Shown here in pieces: positions 42,476-51,962 of a DNA stretch of 64,000 nucleotides; position 1 is the first letter of the stretch, and every line of letters begins with the position of its first letter. A model generated the notes under the pieces. That model saw only the letters and a list, made by a program, of their open reading frames with translations. It had not been told where the DNA came from and did no database searches. Where the stretch lies: positions 62,001 through 126,000 of the forward strand of contig JALHJB010000003.1 in assembly GCA_022839745.1 (NCBI GenBank), written 5' to 3'. This stretch comes from Actinomycetes bacterium. Its GTDB lineage: Bacteria > Actinomycetota > Coriobacteriia > Anaerosomatales > Anaerosomataceae. Both the position numbers and the translations under genes were made by a program.

Positions 42476-44442
42476 CACAGCACCTCGTCATCGGTAGAAG
42501 CTTCGTCTTCGCGTGTCGTCTCGATCAGGTCCGCGGCGTCAGCGAGCGAACCGCCCGCTATCGCACTCCCGCCATCGTCGCGGAACTGGGTGCGATACAG
42601 CTCAGCATACAGGCCGCCCGCTTCGAGCAGCTCCTCGTGACAGCCCGACTCCACGATACTCCCGCCGCTCACCACCAGGATGCGGTCGGCGTCGCGAACC
42701 GTTGAGAGACGGTGCGCGATCACGATCGAGGTGCGGCCGGCAAGCACGGTGGCAAGCGCGCGCTGCACGGCGAGCTCGGATTCGGAGTCGAGGTGCGCGG
42801 TCGCCTCATCGAGCACCACCACGTCGGGCGCCTTGAGGAGCAAGCGCGCGATCGCAAGCCGCTGCTTCTCGCCGCCAGAAAGCCGATAGCCACGCTCGCC
42901 TACCAGGGTGTCGAGGCCCTCGGGAAGCGAGTCCACGAGCTCGAGGATCTGCGCGCCGGCGAGCGCTTCGCGAAGCTCGGCGTCAGTCGCGCCGGGCTGA
43001 GCGTAGAGCAGGTTGGCGCGGATGGTGTCGTGGAACATATGCGGGTCCTGCGTGACCATGCTGACCACGTTGCGCAGCGATCCGAGCGTCACGTCACGCA
43101 GGTCGGTGCCGTTGATCCGCACTGCGCCTTCGGTTGGGTCATACAGACGCGGAATCAGGTAGCTCATGGTCGTCTTACCGGAACCGGACGGACCCACCAG
43201 CGCCACAAGCTGGCCGGGCTCCACCGTGAAGCTGATGTCGTTGAGCACGATCTGCGCCTGAGCCGGTTCGGGAGCGGCAACACCGGCCAGCGATCCCTGC
43301 ACGACCTCGGAGTTCGCCGGATACGAGAAGCAGACATGGTCGAACTCGAGCCGGGCGGGCCCGCGTTCAAGGTCGATGGCGCCGTCCTTCTCGGGCACCT
43401 GCGGTGGCTGGTCGAGCACCTCGAACACCCGCTCGAACGACACGAGCGCCGTCATGATGTCCACCTGCATGTTGGAGAGCGATGTGAGCGGCCCATATAG
43501 GCGGTTGAGGTACGCGGTGAGCGCCACCACGGTACCCACATCCAGCACCTCGCGCACCGCGAGCACGCCACCCCAGCCGTACACGAGCGCCGTGGCGACA
43601 GACGCGGTCAGCGTGAGCGCCACGAAGAAGATGCGGCCATACACGCCGCGTGTGATCGCGATATCCCGCACGCGCCCCGCACGCTCGGCGAACACCGCGT
43701 CCTCCTCAGCGGCGCGACCGAAGAGCTTCACCAGGAGCGCACCCGAGACGTTGAACCGCTCCACCATGGTGGCGTTCATCTCGGCGTTGAGCTCGTAGCG
43801 CTCGCGCGTGATGCGCTGGATGCGCTGTCCGAGCCAGCGCGCCGGCAGCAGGAAGAGCGGCACCACGAGGAGCGCCACGAGCGTGAGCTGCCAGGAGAGC
43901 GCGAACATCGCCACGAGCACGAGCCCCACCCGGAGCAGGTTGCCCACCACGGTGGAAAGCACGTCGGAGAGCGCCTGCTGCGCGCCCTGGACGTCATCGT
44001 TCAGGCGGTTGACCAGCGCACCGGTCTGCGTGCGCACGAAAAACGCGATGCCCATGCGCTGCACGTGCGCGAACACGCGGGTGCGCATGTCGTACATCAA
44101 GCCCTCGCCGATACGGAGCGACACCCACCGCTGCACGAGGAGGATGACAGCATCGATGATGGCGAGTGCCGCAACGAGCAGCGCGAGCCGCACCACGAGC
44201 GCGGCGTCGCCGCCGAGGATGCCGCCGTTGATGATCTCACGGTAGATGAGCGGGTCGAGCACACTGATGAACGCCTCGACCGTGACAAGCGCCAGGAAGA
44301 CGGCCAACCGGCCACGATATGGCTTCAGCAGGCCGAACACCCGCCGGGCGGTTCCCGGGGCGACCTGCTGGCCCTTCACCGAGGGGTCGCGCTGCAGGGA
44401 CTGGAGGACGCTATGCCCTCCCATCCCGGGGCTGACGCCCAT
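42475..44442 (-). CDS. ABC exporter, fused membrane-ATPase (MsbA/LmrA type)
   Basis: 655 aa, ATG 44442 (TGATG overlap with the PARG-like gene). Six-helix membrane domain (residues about 30-320), then the nucleotide-binding domain: Walker A VGPSGSGKTTMSYL, signature LSGGEKQRLAIARLL, Walker B VVVLDEATAHLDSES. Homodimeric or heterodimeric exporter; substrate unknown. Coupling to its neighbours suggests one pathway. Confidence 0.94.
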   Translation of the reverse strand: MGVSPGMGGHSVLQSLQRDPSVKGQQVAPGTARRVFGLLKPYRGRLAVFLALVTVEAFISVLDPLIYREIINGGILGGDAALVVRLALLVAALAIIDAVILLVQRWVSLRIGEGLMYDMRTRVFAHVQRMGIAFFVRTQTGALVNRLNDDVQGAQQALSDVLSTVVGNLLRVGLVLVAMFALSWQLTLVALLVVPLFLLPARWLGQRIQRITRERYELNAEMNATMVERFNVSGALLVKLFGRAAEEDAVFAERAGRVRDIAITRGVYGRIFFVALTLTASVATALVYGWGGVLAVREVLDVGTVVALTAYLNRLYGPLTSLSNMQVDIMTALVSFERVFEVLDQPPQVPEKDGAIDLERGPARLEFDHVCFSYPANSEVVQGSLAGVAAPEPAQAQIVLNDISFTVEPGQLVALVGPSGSGKTTMSYLIPRLYDPTEGAVRINGTDLRDVTLGSLRNVVSMVTQDPHMFHDTIRANLLYAQPGATDAELREALAGAQILELVDSLPEGLDTLVGERGYRLSGGEKQRLAIARLLLKAPDVVVLDEATAHLDSESELAVQRALATVLAGRTSIVIAHRLSTVRDADRILVVSGGSIVESGCHEELLEAGGLYAELYRTQFRDDGGSAIAGGSLADAADLIETTREDEASTDDEVL

Positions 44443-45440
44443 CAGGTGCCCTCGCTCCTGCCCCACTCGAACGCCATCGCATCGATGCGATCGATCAGCT
44501 CATCGGTCGCGAGCGGGCCATCCGCCGCCAACTGCTCGCGGATGATCTGCTCGGCATCGGACAGCGAGCTGCCCTCGGCGCTTGCCGTGTGGAACACGAG
44601 CTGCGCGAGGCCGGCCATACCGGCCGCGATGAGCTGCAGCATCGACATCAACGTGCGGTTGCCGCCGAATGCGCCACAGCCCCAGAAGCCGGTGTGGACG
44701 ACCACAGGAGCTCCAGGCGCGATGCGCGCCGACTCGGCGACTGCGGCGGCGAACCCGGTGTACGCGGTCACGAGGATGCGTTCGATCATGGCGCGCTCGT
44801 AGCGGCCGCTGCGGTACGTGGGCGCCGCCATGGCGATGAGGTTGGTGATGGTGGGCGGCTCGATGCGCTTGGTGGCGCGGGCGACCGCCTCAGGCGTGGC
44901 CACGGCGAACTCGTTGCCGTACAGTCCGCGCGGGCGTCCCTTGGCGGCGTTCATGTTGGTTGCCACCCGGCACCGGCGCTCCACGCCGGTGACAAGCACA
45001 GGCGTGGGACCATCGGCGGTCTCGGTCACCGAGCGGTGACCGTCTGCCCGGAGCGCCTCCACCAGCGAACCGAGCGCGGGATGCTCGGCGCACTGCATCT
45101 CGTCCTGCGCGAACAGCCCCGAACCGTAGGCGAAGAACAGCATCGGATCGGCAAAGTTCACGTGCCACTCGATGGCATCCGGGATATCCGCCACCGGCTC
45201 GTAGTCCATGATCCCGCACTGGCTCTCGAGAATCGCCAGGCCCGCCGAGGGGTCCACCTGCGCGGGCAGCTCGAACGCTGGCCAGCGGGTGTAGCCGATC
45301 TGGCCGCCGCAAGTGTCGCCCTCGCGGCAGGCGATCTCGTAGACCACGCGCTTGTTGGGGTGACGCAACAGCGGCGGATGCTCTTTCACCAGCCGTGCGG
45401 TGTCGAATGTCATGCGTTCCAGCGGCTCGGGCAGCGACAT
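44442..45440 (-). CDS. Poly(ADP-ribose) glycohydrolase-like (macrodomain) protein
   Basis: 332 aa if started at ATG 45440, which has AAAGGA at good spacing (ATG 45446 is too close). Features like the PARG macrodomain: WHVNFADPMLFFAYGSGLFAQDEMQCAEHPALGS, comparable to the PARG Asp-Phe-Ala-Asn and Gln-Glu-Glu region, and VHTGFWGCGAFGGNRTLMSMLQLIAA, like the PARG W-G-C-G-x-F-x-G loop. The two catalytic glutamates appear as Asp-Glu (AQDEMQ), so activity is uncertain. Probably acts on ADP-ribosylated substrates; unusual next to an exporter. Confidence 0.72.
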   Translation of the reverse strand: MSLPEPLERMTFDTARLVKEHPPLLRHPNKRVVYEIACREGDTCGGQIGYTRWPAFELPAQVDPSAGLAILESQCGIMDYEPVADIPDAIEWHVNFADPMLFFAYGSGLFAQDEMQCAEHPALGSLVEALRADGHRSVTETADGPTPVLVTGVERRCRVATNMNAAKGRPRGLYGNEFAVATPEAVARATKRIEPPTITNLIAMAAPTYRSGRYERAMIERILVTAYTGFAAAVAESARIAPGAPVVVHTGFWGCGAFGGNRTLMSMLQLIAAGMAGLAQLVFHTASAEGSSLSDAEQIIREQLAADGPLATDELIDRIDAMAFEWGRSEGT

Positions 45441-45502
45441 CGTCATCGTCCTTTCGGGTGATGCGGCCGTGCGGGCGGGCATGCCTGCATACTAGCATGC
45501 GT

Positions 45503-45529
45503 GGGGCCCCGGAGATGGGCCGGGGCCCC
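45503..45529 (-). terminator. GGGGCCCC stem-loop after the M6 protease gene
   Basis: GGGGCCCC repeats (45503-45510 and 45522-45529) form a perfect stem 85 nt past the protease stop; the same stem type occurs at 51915 and 53547. Confidence 0.7.
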
Positions 45530-45613
45530 GCTCTTACATGCATGACACACACGTCATCCGTGCCGCGCCACGACCCGCCGCACAGCATCAGCGCCGGTGG
45601 CGCGCACGCGCGT

Positions 45614-47866
45614 TCACTCGGCTAGCGGAACGGTCACACGGACGCCCATGTACGATCCACCGTCACCGGAGACCGTGGTGCCGAGAACCTGGATCCTGGT
45701 GCCTGTGACCGGCGTGATCACACTCGCCGTTGGATTCTTCGTGCTGTAGTACGAGTTGGCGTCGTCAAACGCCGGCACCGCCGGCAGGCTCGGGATGGGG
45801 AACGCCCGGCTGTTGTAGTAGAGCGTGATCGCATCGGTGGGCTCAAGCCCGAACGGCGAGTCGAAGCTCTGGATGCGGTTGCGCCACAGCTTCTTGCCTG
45901 GCCGCGTGAGCGGCACCGGATGCGCGTCCACCGGCAGCGCGAAGCCTGAGCCGGGATGCACGCTCGTGTTGTTGTCGGGCTGCGAGGTGTCGCAGTACCA
46001 CACGAGCAGGCCGTCCTGATACGGGAAGCGCTCGGCCCAGTTCACCGCCGCGTCCTTGCCCTTCAGGAAGCCGAAGTTGTACGCGTTCCTGAGCGCCACG
46101 TCGTAGCCCCAGTACTGCCGGTACTCGGCAAGGTAGTAGTTCCAGTAGGAGCCGCCCTCGATACCGGTGCTCGTACGGAAGCCGTCGAACGTCCATCCGG
46201 CATCGGCCTCGGCGCCGTCTACGGGAGAGCCGGTGACGGCGATCTCATCGACCATGAAGCCGACTTCGGCTACTCCCCCATCGGTCACGTACTGGAAGCC
46301 GAGAAGCACGTCTCCCGCGTATGCGGAGAGATCGGCCACGAGCGGCACCCAGCCGCCCGAGAAGCCGTCGATCCCGCCGGCCTCCACGCTCGAGTTGGAG
46401 AGGCTCGTTGGCACGGTCTCCCACGTGGCCCCGCCATCGCGCGAGGCGATAAGCGCCGCGTAGTCGTAGCCCTCCTCGATGCCGTAGTTCACCTGCGCGG
46501 TGAGCGACGCGCCCTCAGGCAGCGTGAACGGCTTGATCATGCTGTTCCGGAGGTTGTCGCCCTGGCCGCTGTAGTAGAACGCCTCACCGGCGTACGGCGC
46601 CGCGATCGTCCACCACAGCTCCTTCTCCGGCAGGTTCACCAGCAACGCTTGCGGGTTGGTCGAGTTGAACTCCACCGGACCAAGGGTGAGTTCCGTCGTA
46701 GCGCCTGCGGGTGCCTCGGCGTAGTCGAGCCAGCCGAGCATCAGCTTCTCCCATGGGCCCAGGTGCCCCGGTGCGGAGCCGAGGTCATAGTCGACCTCGG
46801 AGAGCCACGAACCGCTGCTCATGAGCGTCCAGAAACCGGTGCTGTTCTCGCCGGCGTACGTGTCGTAGAGGTCGGGTATGCCGAGGTCATGCGTGTACTC
46901 ATGCACGAACACGCCCACGCCGCCGTTCTCTGGCTGGATCGTGTAGTCGCCCACCCAGTAGGCGCTCTCGCCGATCTGTACACCGCCGAGGAGGTACTCC
47001 GCCGACGGCCCCGCCTGGCCGATGAGGTCGTAGTACGCGTACCAGCTGTGGCTCCAGATCGCCTCATCGCCGAGGATGCCACCGCCACCCTCCTCGCCGT
47101 CTCCTGAGTGGAGCGACTGGAAGTGGTCGATGTACCCGTCGGGCTCATCGAAGACGCCGTCGCCATCCCAGTCGTACCGGTCGTGCGTGTCGAACGCCGA
47201 CAGGTACGCGTCGATCTGCTCGGGTGTCTTCTCCGCCGCGACCTGCATGTCGTACCAGCCGTCGAGCGAGTCCTGCAGGAACAGCCACACGTTGCGGGAG
47301 GTGTCGTTGTCGGCGGTGCCGTCGTCGTACACGGTGTGATCGCCGGGAACCGGGACCCACGCCGCGCAGTCACCGTCCACGGTGTACCGCCCACTCGACT
47401 GCTCGAGGAAGTACTCGGCCATCGAGTTCACCGCGCTGCCCCGGGCGTACAGCATCTCGTCGTAGTACGCCTCGCTGAAGTCGGGCTCCCAGATGGTGGA
47501 GTTGTCCACCGTGCGGTCCGGCTCCGGGATGCTGTTGTGCGGGAGGTCCGCAAACTCCCCGGGCACCGTCCAGACCATGTCGGTGCCGGCAAGCTCCAAC
47601 TCCACGAACTCGCCGGGAGTGACTTCGTACACGCCGCCGCCCTTTTCCTTGCCGCTGCCGCCCCGGACCTTGTCCTCAAGGGCGCGCGCCTTGAGCGCGT
47701 CGTGTTTCTTGCCGAGCGGGTGCTCTCGTTTGTCGTGCCGACGGCCGTGCGCGTCCGGGCGCTCGACCGTGTCTCTGGACACCACTGCCACCGCCGGTGA
47801 CACCGCCGACAGGATCAGCGTGAACACCACCAGTGCCGCGACCATACGGAAATCGATCTTTCGCAT
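45614..47866 (-). CDS. M6-family secreted metalloprotease (immune inhibitor A-like)
   Basis: 750 aa, ATG 47866 with AGGAGAGA. Signal peptide (residues 1-27). Zinc motif VHEYTHDLGIPDLYDTY (HExxH plus downstream Asp), SSGFW..LMSSGSW, and an acidic calcium-like loop DWDGDGVFDEPDGY upstream. C-terminal beta-rich modules (residues about 470-750). InhA-type enzymes degrade host or environmental proteins. A hairpin (ACACCCG-TTCT-CGGGTGT, about 47965) lies in its leader. Confidence 0.92.
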   Translation of the reverse strand: MRKIDFRMVAALVVFTLILSAVSPAVAVVSRDTVERPDAHGRRHDKREHPLGKKHDALKARALEDKVRGGSGKEKGGGVYEVTPGEFVELELAGTDMVWTVPGEFADLPHNSIPEPDRTVDNSTIWEPDFSEAYYDEMLYARGSAVNSMAEYFLEQSSGRYTVDGDCAAWVPVPGDHTVYDDGTADNDTSRNVWLFLQDSLDGWYDMQVAAEKTPEQIDAYLSAFDTHDRYDWDGDGVFDEPDGYIDHFQSLHSGDGEEGGGGILGDEAIWSHSWYAYYDLIGQAGPSAEYLLGGVQIGESAYWVGDYTIQPENGGVGVFVHEYTHDLGIPDLYDTYAGENSTGFWTLMSSGSWLSEVDYDLGSAPGHLGPWEKLMLGWLDYAEAPAGATTELTLGPVEFNSTNPQALLVNLPEKELWWTIAAPYAGEAFYYSGQGDNLRNSMIKPFTLPEGASLTAQVNYGIEEGYDYAALIASRDGGATWETVPTSLSNSSVEAGGIDGFSGGWVPLVADLSAYAGDVLLGFQYVTDGGVAEVGFMVDEIAVTGSPVDGAEADAGWTFDGFRTSTGIEGGSYWNYYLAEYRQYWGYDVALRNAYNFGFLKGKDAAVNWAERFPYQDGLLVWYCDTSQPDNNTSVHPGSGFALPVDAHPVPLTRPGKKLWRNRIQSFDSPFGLEPTDAITLYYNSRAFPIPSLPAVPAFDDANSYYSTKNPTASVITPVTGTRIQVLGTTVSGDGGSYMGVRVTVPLAE

Positions 47867-48196
47867 CGCTCTCTCCTAGCCCCTGATCGGATCGTGCGCG
47901 TGGAAAGCGATGACCGTCACGGTGCCCGGCAATGCCCCATCTCCGCCCCCCGGCGTGGTGTGAAGACACCCGTTCTCGGGTGTGATGTGTAGAGTTCTGC
48001 CCGAAAACCGGCACGCGGCACACGCCGTTCGTCGGATTGGCGATGCTGAAGCCGACGATCGCCGACGCCTTCGGCACTGGTGAGACCGGCCCTGTGCGGC
48101 TGGTCTCTTGCGTTCGGGAACTCGCGCAAGGACTTCTTCATGACCGGCCCGCGCCAGAGCGCCGGTCCGCACGCAAGGGCAGAAGAAGGAGGGGAC
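47867..48196. other. 330-bp intergenic region with divergent leaders
   Basis: It separates the minus-strand M6 gene from the plus-strand secreted protein gene. It holds the leader of each: a 7-bp hairpin ACACCCG/CGGGTGT near 47965 on the protease side and three hairpins (GACC-GCC, TTGCG/CGCAA, GACCGGC/GCCGGTC) from 48085 to 48170 on the other side. No gene or clear riboswitch class seen. Confidence 0.5.
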
Positions 48197-48575
48197 GTGC
48201 GACACACTACGATGGCGCCTGGCCATAGGCGGACTGCTGACGGTGGTGATGGTCCTCGGCCTGGCTGCGCCGGCCGTAGCCGCGATCACCGACGTGTTCT
48301 ACGGGATCCGGGGTGACGGTTGGATCGACACCTACGACCCGGTGACGGGAACCGTGACCCCGTTGATCGACGTCGCGCCGCCTCTCCCGGCCACAGGCGT
48401 CGGACCGAACGCGCTCGTGGACGACGCGAACGCGTTCCTGCTCGCGCATCCGGAGACCCTGGCCGATGACGCGAGTCGCGTGGAGGCCGAAGCGTACAAG
48501 AACCTCTTCGACGCGCTCAACAACAACTGCCAGATGCTGATCCCCTACGATCCGTGTCCGGTGCCGACCTGGTAG
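48197..48575 (+). pseudogene. Small secreted protein with apparent frameshift at the start
   Basis: An AAGGAGGGG SD followed by GTG 48197 opens a frame of seven or so codons, but the signal peptide (LRWRLAIGGLLTVVMVLGLAAPAVAA) and the mature protein (TDVFYGIRGDGWIDTYDPVTGTVTPLIDV ... DPCPVPTW) lie in another frame that has no usable start between its last stop and GTG 48243. One base removed near 48209 would restore VRHT-RWRLAIGG. So either the start has mutated or the sequence has an error. About 120 aa when repaired; function unknown. Confidence 0.65.
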
Positions 48576-48598
48576 GAGCCGGGCAGCGGAGGGGCGAT

Positions 48599-48623
48599 GA
48601 GGGGCCTGCACATCGGGCCCCTC
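48599..48623 (+). terminator. Terminator after the small secreted protein
   Basis: GAGGGGCC (48599-48606) pairs with GGCCCCTC (48616-48623) and is followed by CCTCTGCTCC. Also the boundary to the next plus-strand gene. Confidence 0.7.
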
Positions 48624-48668
48624 CCTCTGCTCCGATGACCGCACCACCCGGAGTATTGGGGGACAGTG

Positions 48669-49044
48669 ATGGATCGGGGCAAGCGCACCCGGGCGCGGAC
48701 CGCCGTGACGGGCATCATCGTCAGCCTCGGCGTGGCGTTGCTGTTCGGCGTGAGCACGCGCGGTGATGGGACCCAGAGCGACCCCGTGGTGCGTGATGCT
48801 GAGAGCGGGGCGCACGTCACAGAGCAGGTCGCCGCGCAGACCTCCGATGCCGCCGGAGTTCGTCCGTGCGCACGCTGCGTGGCTGGAGGGCATCGAATCG
48901 TACGACTGGGCCGCGGAGAACCCGGCGATCGCGTTCGTGGGCCCGGACGAGACACTGATGCGCGAGTGCTTCGATCATATCGAGACCGCCTCGGCGAGAT
49001 TCGAGTCTGCTGCCGCGTCGCTGGCTGAGGCCGATACGCCCTGA
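48669..49044 (+). pseudogene. Membrane-anchored small protein split by a frameshift
   Basis: From ATG 48669 the frame gives a signal or anchor helix (TGIIVSLGVALLFGVSTRG) and ...GAHVTEQVAAQTSDA, then junk. The continuation is in another frame near 48850: PPEFVRAHAAWLEGIESYDWAAENPAIAFVGPDETLMRECFDHIETA, running to the stop at 49042-49044. The two halves join with one shift. Family not recognised. Confidence 0.6.
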
Positions 49045-49077
49045 TCCAGTGGTACCCACGATCCGCGTGGTGACACG

Positions 49078-49641
49078 TTAACCCTCGTCGGCCCACAGAC
49101 CGCGGCCGGCACGGCGTGCCTCGGCCTGCAGGTCCTTGAGAGTCTCGGTGTACTTCACGTTCGGCGGATACGTGTACGCGCTGGCGAACCCGTCGAGCAC
49201 GATCCGCGCGTTCAGCATCAGCTCCCGCACTTCGGCGTCGTCCCCGCTCTGCGGCTCGACGAGCCACACGTAGGCGAGCAGTCGGCCGTGCCTGTCGCGC
49301 AGCTCGGCGTCGGTCTCCAGCCAGACGGTCGTGCCCACCGGAATGGCTTCGGCGGTGTACGCTGCCGCTTCTTCCCCGTACGGCTCAGCGCGCTCGCCGA
49401 CCTCCGGCGTGTCGATACCGATGAACCGCACCTTCTCCTCGGCGCCGCCCTGGAGGCGGAAGTGCGCGGTGTCGCCGTCGGTGTGGCGGATCACCTCGGC
49501 ACGGGTGACCTCGGGCGCTCCGGCGGGGCGCCCGGAGTCCGGCGCGGGGAGCGGGGTGCAGCCCCACGCCACGAGCGCGGTGATGAGCAGGACCGCGGCG
49601 GCGGAGAGCACGGTTGCGAGGGGTCGGGTACGTGGTGACAT
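49078..49641 (-). CDS. Thermonuclease-family (SNase) lipoprotein
   Basis: 187 aa, ATG 49641. Lipobox-like LVAWGCTPL. SNase core: IRHTDGDTAHFRL, VRFIGIDTPEVGERAEPYGEEAAAYT (catalytic Arg-Ile-Gly-Ile-Asp-Thr-Pro-Glu type), and DRHGRLLAYVWL with Arg. Calcium-dependent extracellular nuclease, membrane-tethered. Convergent with the pseudogene at 48669. Confidence 0.93.
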   Translation of the reverse strand: MSPRTRPLATVLSAAAVLLITALVAWGCTPLPAPDSGRPAGAPEVTRAEVIRHTDGDTAHFRLQGGAEEKVRFIGIDTPEVGERAEPYGEEAAAYTAEAIPVGTTVWLETDAELRDRHGRLLAYVWLVEPQSGDDAEVRELMLNARIVLDGFASAYTYPPNVKYTETLKDLQAEARRAGRGLWADEG

Positions 49642-49699
49642 GCGGCGATTCTAGCGCAGCGGGTACAGGAAACCATCGGTTCCGATGACCGGAGGACCC

Positions 49700-50733
49700 A
49701 TGGGGACGACCGCTCTCAGGCGTTCGCTCGCACTGCTCTCCTGCCTGGCGTGCGTGGTGATGCTGGCGGGCTGCCTGCCGGACGCGGCAACGGAGGGCAC
49801 CGCCCCCGAGGTCGTCACCTCAACGCCCCTGCCTGAGACGGCGCCCGTAGGCGAGGGCGTGCCGCTCGACCAGATGACGATCGGCCTGGAGCCGGTTCTC
49901 GACGGTTTCGAGCAGCCGCTGTACGTGACCGGCGCGGGCGATGGCTCCGGGCGGCTGTTCGTTCTGGAGAAGACGGGGCGCGTCTGGGTGGTCGCCGACG
50001 GCGAACGCGCCGGGGTGTTCCTCGCCCTCTCGGAGAAGGTGAGCACCGAAAGCGAACAGGGGCTGCTCGGCATGGCGTTCTCGCCGGGGTTCGCCGAGGA
50101 CGGCCTGGTGTTCGTGAGCTACACCGAGCTGGATGGCTCCTCCGTGCTCTCCCGGTTCACCGTCACCGGAGACGCGGTCGACCCGGCAAGCGAGAAGAAG
50201 CTCCTGCGCGTGAACCACCCGTACGCCAACCACAACGGCGGGATGATCGCATTCGCCCTGACGGCTACCTCTACTACGGGCTCGGTGACGGCGGCGGCGC
50301 GGGCGACCCGTGGATCGGCGACGTGGGCCAGAATGCCTGGGAAGAGATCGACTTCCAGCCCGCGGATTCGGCGGGTGGCGAGAACTACGGGTGGAACATC
50401 CTCGAAGGCACGCGTCCGTATCCCGATGAGTCGGCGCAGCCCGATCTCTCAAGCTTCACGATGCCGGTCGTGGAGTACGGGCGCGACGCGGGGACCTCGG
50501 TCACCGGCGGCTACGTGTACCGCGGCACCGCGGAGCCCGAACTCTATGGGACCTACTTCTACGCCGACTTCTCCGTGGGGCGCATCTGGGGACTGCAGGC
50601 TGGTAGCAGCGGAGTTGAGACCCGCGAGTTGCTCGACACCGACCTGATGATCGCGAGCTTCGGTGAGGACGATAGCGGCGAGCTGTACGTGGTGGACCTC
50701 AACGGCGGCGTCTACCGCATGGTGGCGGAGTAG
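49700..50733 (+). pseudogene. Sugar dehydrogenase-like (GSDH/YliI family) gene with frameshift and internal deletion
   Basis: ATG 49700 (SD GGAGG). Signal peptide/lipobox LAGCLPD, then the beta-propeller start: ALYVTGAGDGSGRLFVLEKTGRVWV, GLLGMAFSPGFAEDGLVFVSYTELDG, ANHNGGMIAF. There the frame shifts (one G missing about 50255). The other frame reads GPDGYLYYGLGDGGGAGDPWIGDVGQNAWEEIDFQPADSAGGENYGWNILEG ... AE. Relatives have about 50-60 residues between the GDP and WIGDVGQN blocks, which are absent. With two independent lesions this is very likely a dead gene. Confidence 0.82.
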
Positions 50734-50767
50734 CGGCGGAAACGGGCGGCTTGCGCACCGCGCGCTG

Positions 50768-51832
50768 TCAGCCGATGAACCGCTTCTCCACGTACGGCGA
50801 GGTGAACGCCGCGAGGGTGGCGGAGTAGCCAGGCACGAACTCGATCGGCTCGCCGAGGCGTGGCGGCTCGGGCAGGTCATGCACATCGAGCACGAGATGG
50901 TCGCTCGATGCGCCGAGGACCTGCACGCGCGGGTCACGCGGCACGATGCCGTGGGGCACGATGTCCTGCCGGCCGATCGCGAGGATGGCACGACGCCGCT
51001 CGCCGCGGTCTTCGAACGTCGGCCGTCCGCCGAACGCGTCCTGCGCGCTCGTGCCGCGCGGCTTGCTGGGCTTCACGAGACACTCGATCACCGGCGCGCT
51101 CACCGTGATCGCATCGGTATGCAGGCCGAGGATCGGCTCCCGTGTCACGGTGGAGACGCCGAGCAGGATGGATTCACCGATACGCAGACTGTCTATCCGC
51201 TCGGGCAGGATGCCACCCACGAGCGCGTCGAGCGAGCTCGACATGCCACCGCTCACATGCAGCCTCCTGCCGAGGCGCGCTTCTGCGGTCTGCGTAAGCG
51301 CAACGAGCTCGCCGAGGTTCCGCTCATCCGGCACGATCGCCCCATAGCAGGTGAGGCTCGCGCCGATCCCGTGGACCTCGATGTTCGGCAACGCGTCGGC
51401 TGCCTCCACGAACGCCGGAAGGTCGGCGGGCATCATGCCCTCGCGGAGGTCGCCCAGGTCCACCATCGCGATGATGCGGTGACGCTTGCCAAGCGACCGG
51501 GCGGCCGCATCCAGTGCCCGGACCGTTTCGAGCTCGCTTTCGAGCGAGACTTCGACCAACCGCACGGCCTCGTCGGCCAGAGCCGGCGCAGGCGCACGGA
51601 GCGACCAGAACTCGGCGGCGATGCCCGCCTCACGCATGCGCGCGACGTTCTCGAGCCGTGAGTCCGCGATGCCGGCTGCGCCGCCGGCGAGCATCGCGCG
51701 CGCCACCTCGGGCGCGCCACACGTCACCTTCGTGACGCCGTAGACGCCCCGGCCGCCGAGCGCTTCCACTACACGACGCGTGTTCTCGATGACCTTGGCG
51801 AGGTCGACGGTGACGGTGGCCCGTGCGGTCAT
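50768..51832 (-). CDS. orr: Ornithine racemase (alanine racemase-fold PLP enzyme)
   Basis: 354 aa, ATG 51832. PLP lysine in VYGVTKVTCG near residue 35, and a fold-type III barrel with ARAMLAGGAAGIADSRLENVARMREAG, HRIIAMVDLGDLREGMMPADLPAF, GIGASLTCYGAIVPDERNLGELVAL, VSGGMSSSLDALVGGILPERIDSLRIGESILLG. This is the Orr/YhfX-like branch. It racemises L-ornithine to D-ornithine, the substrate of the aminomutase encoded 7 kb away (oraSE). Its position apart from oraSE is unusual, with the diheme and AOR genes in between. Confidence 0.88.
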   Translation of the reverse strand: MTARATVTVDLAKVIENTRRVVEALGGRGVYGVTKVTCGAPEVARAMLAGGAAGIADSRLENVARMREAGIAAEFWSLRAPAPALADEAVRLVEVSLESELETVRALDAAARSLGKRHRIIAMVDLGDLREGMMPADLPAFVEAADALPNIEVHGIGASLTCYGAIVPDERNLGELVALTQTAEARLGRRLHVSGGMSSSLDALVGGILPERIDSLRIGESILLGVSTVTREPILGLHTDAITVSAPVIECLVKPSKPRGTSAQDAFGGRPTFEDRGERRRAILAIGRQDIVPHGIVPRDPRVQVLGASSDHLVLDVHDLPEPPRLGEPIEFVPGYSATLAAFTSPYVEKRFIG

Positions 51833-51914
51833 GAAGGCTCCTCAGGGACGGTGGCGCTACACGGCCATGGTACGACAGCCGGGGCGAACGGTCGCGGATC
51901 AGTCGGCGCGGAAA

Positions 51915-51937
51915 GGGGCCCCGGAAGACGGGGCCCC
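51915..51937 (-). terminator. Terminator after the diheme gene
   Basis: GGGGCCCC (51915-51922), 7-nt loop, GGGGCCCC (51930-51937), followed on the minus strand by TTTCC. 26 nt past the stop. Confidence 0.9.
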
Positions 51938-51962
51938 TCGCATGCTTCCGTGCTGACGAGCG

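Noticed and set aside
47867..48077. Protein-like stretch on the minus strand (SIANPTNGVCRVPVF) in the M6 leader
   Set aside because: The open frame continues into the protease in a different phase without an SD or homologous domain; probably chance.
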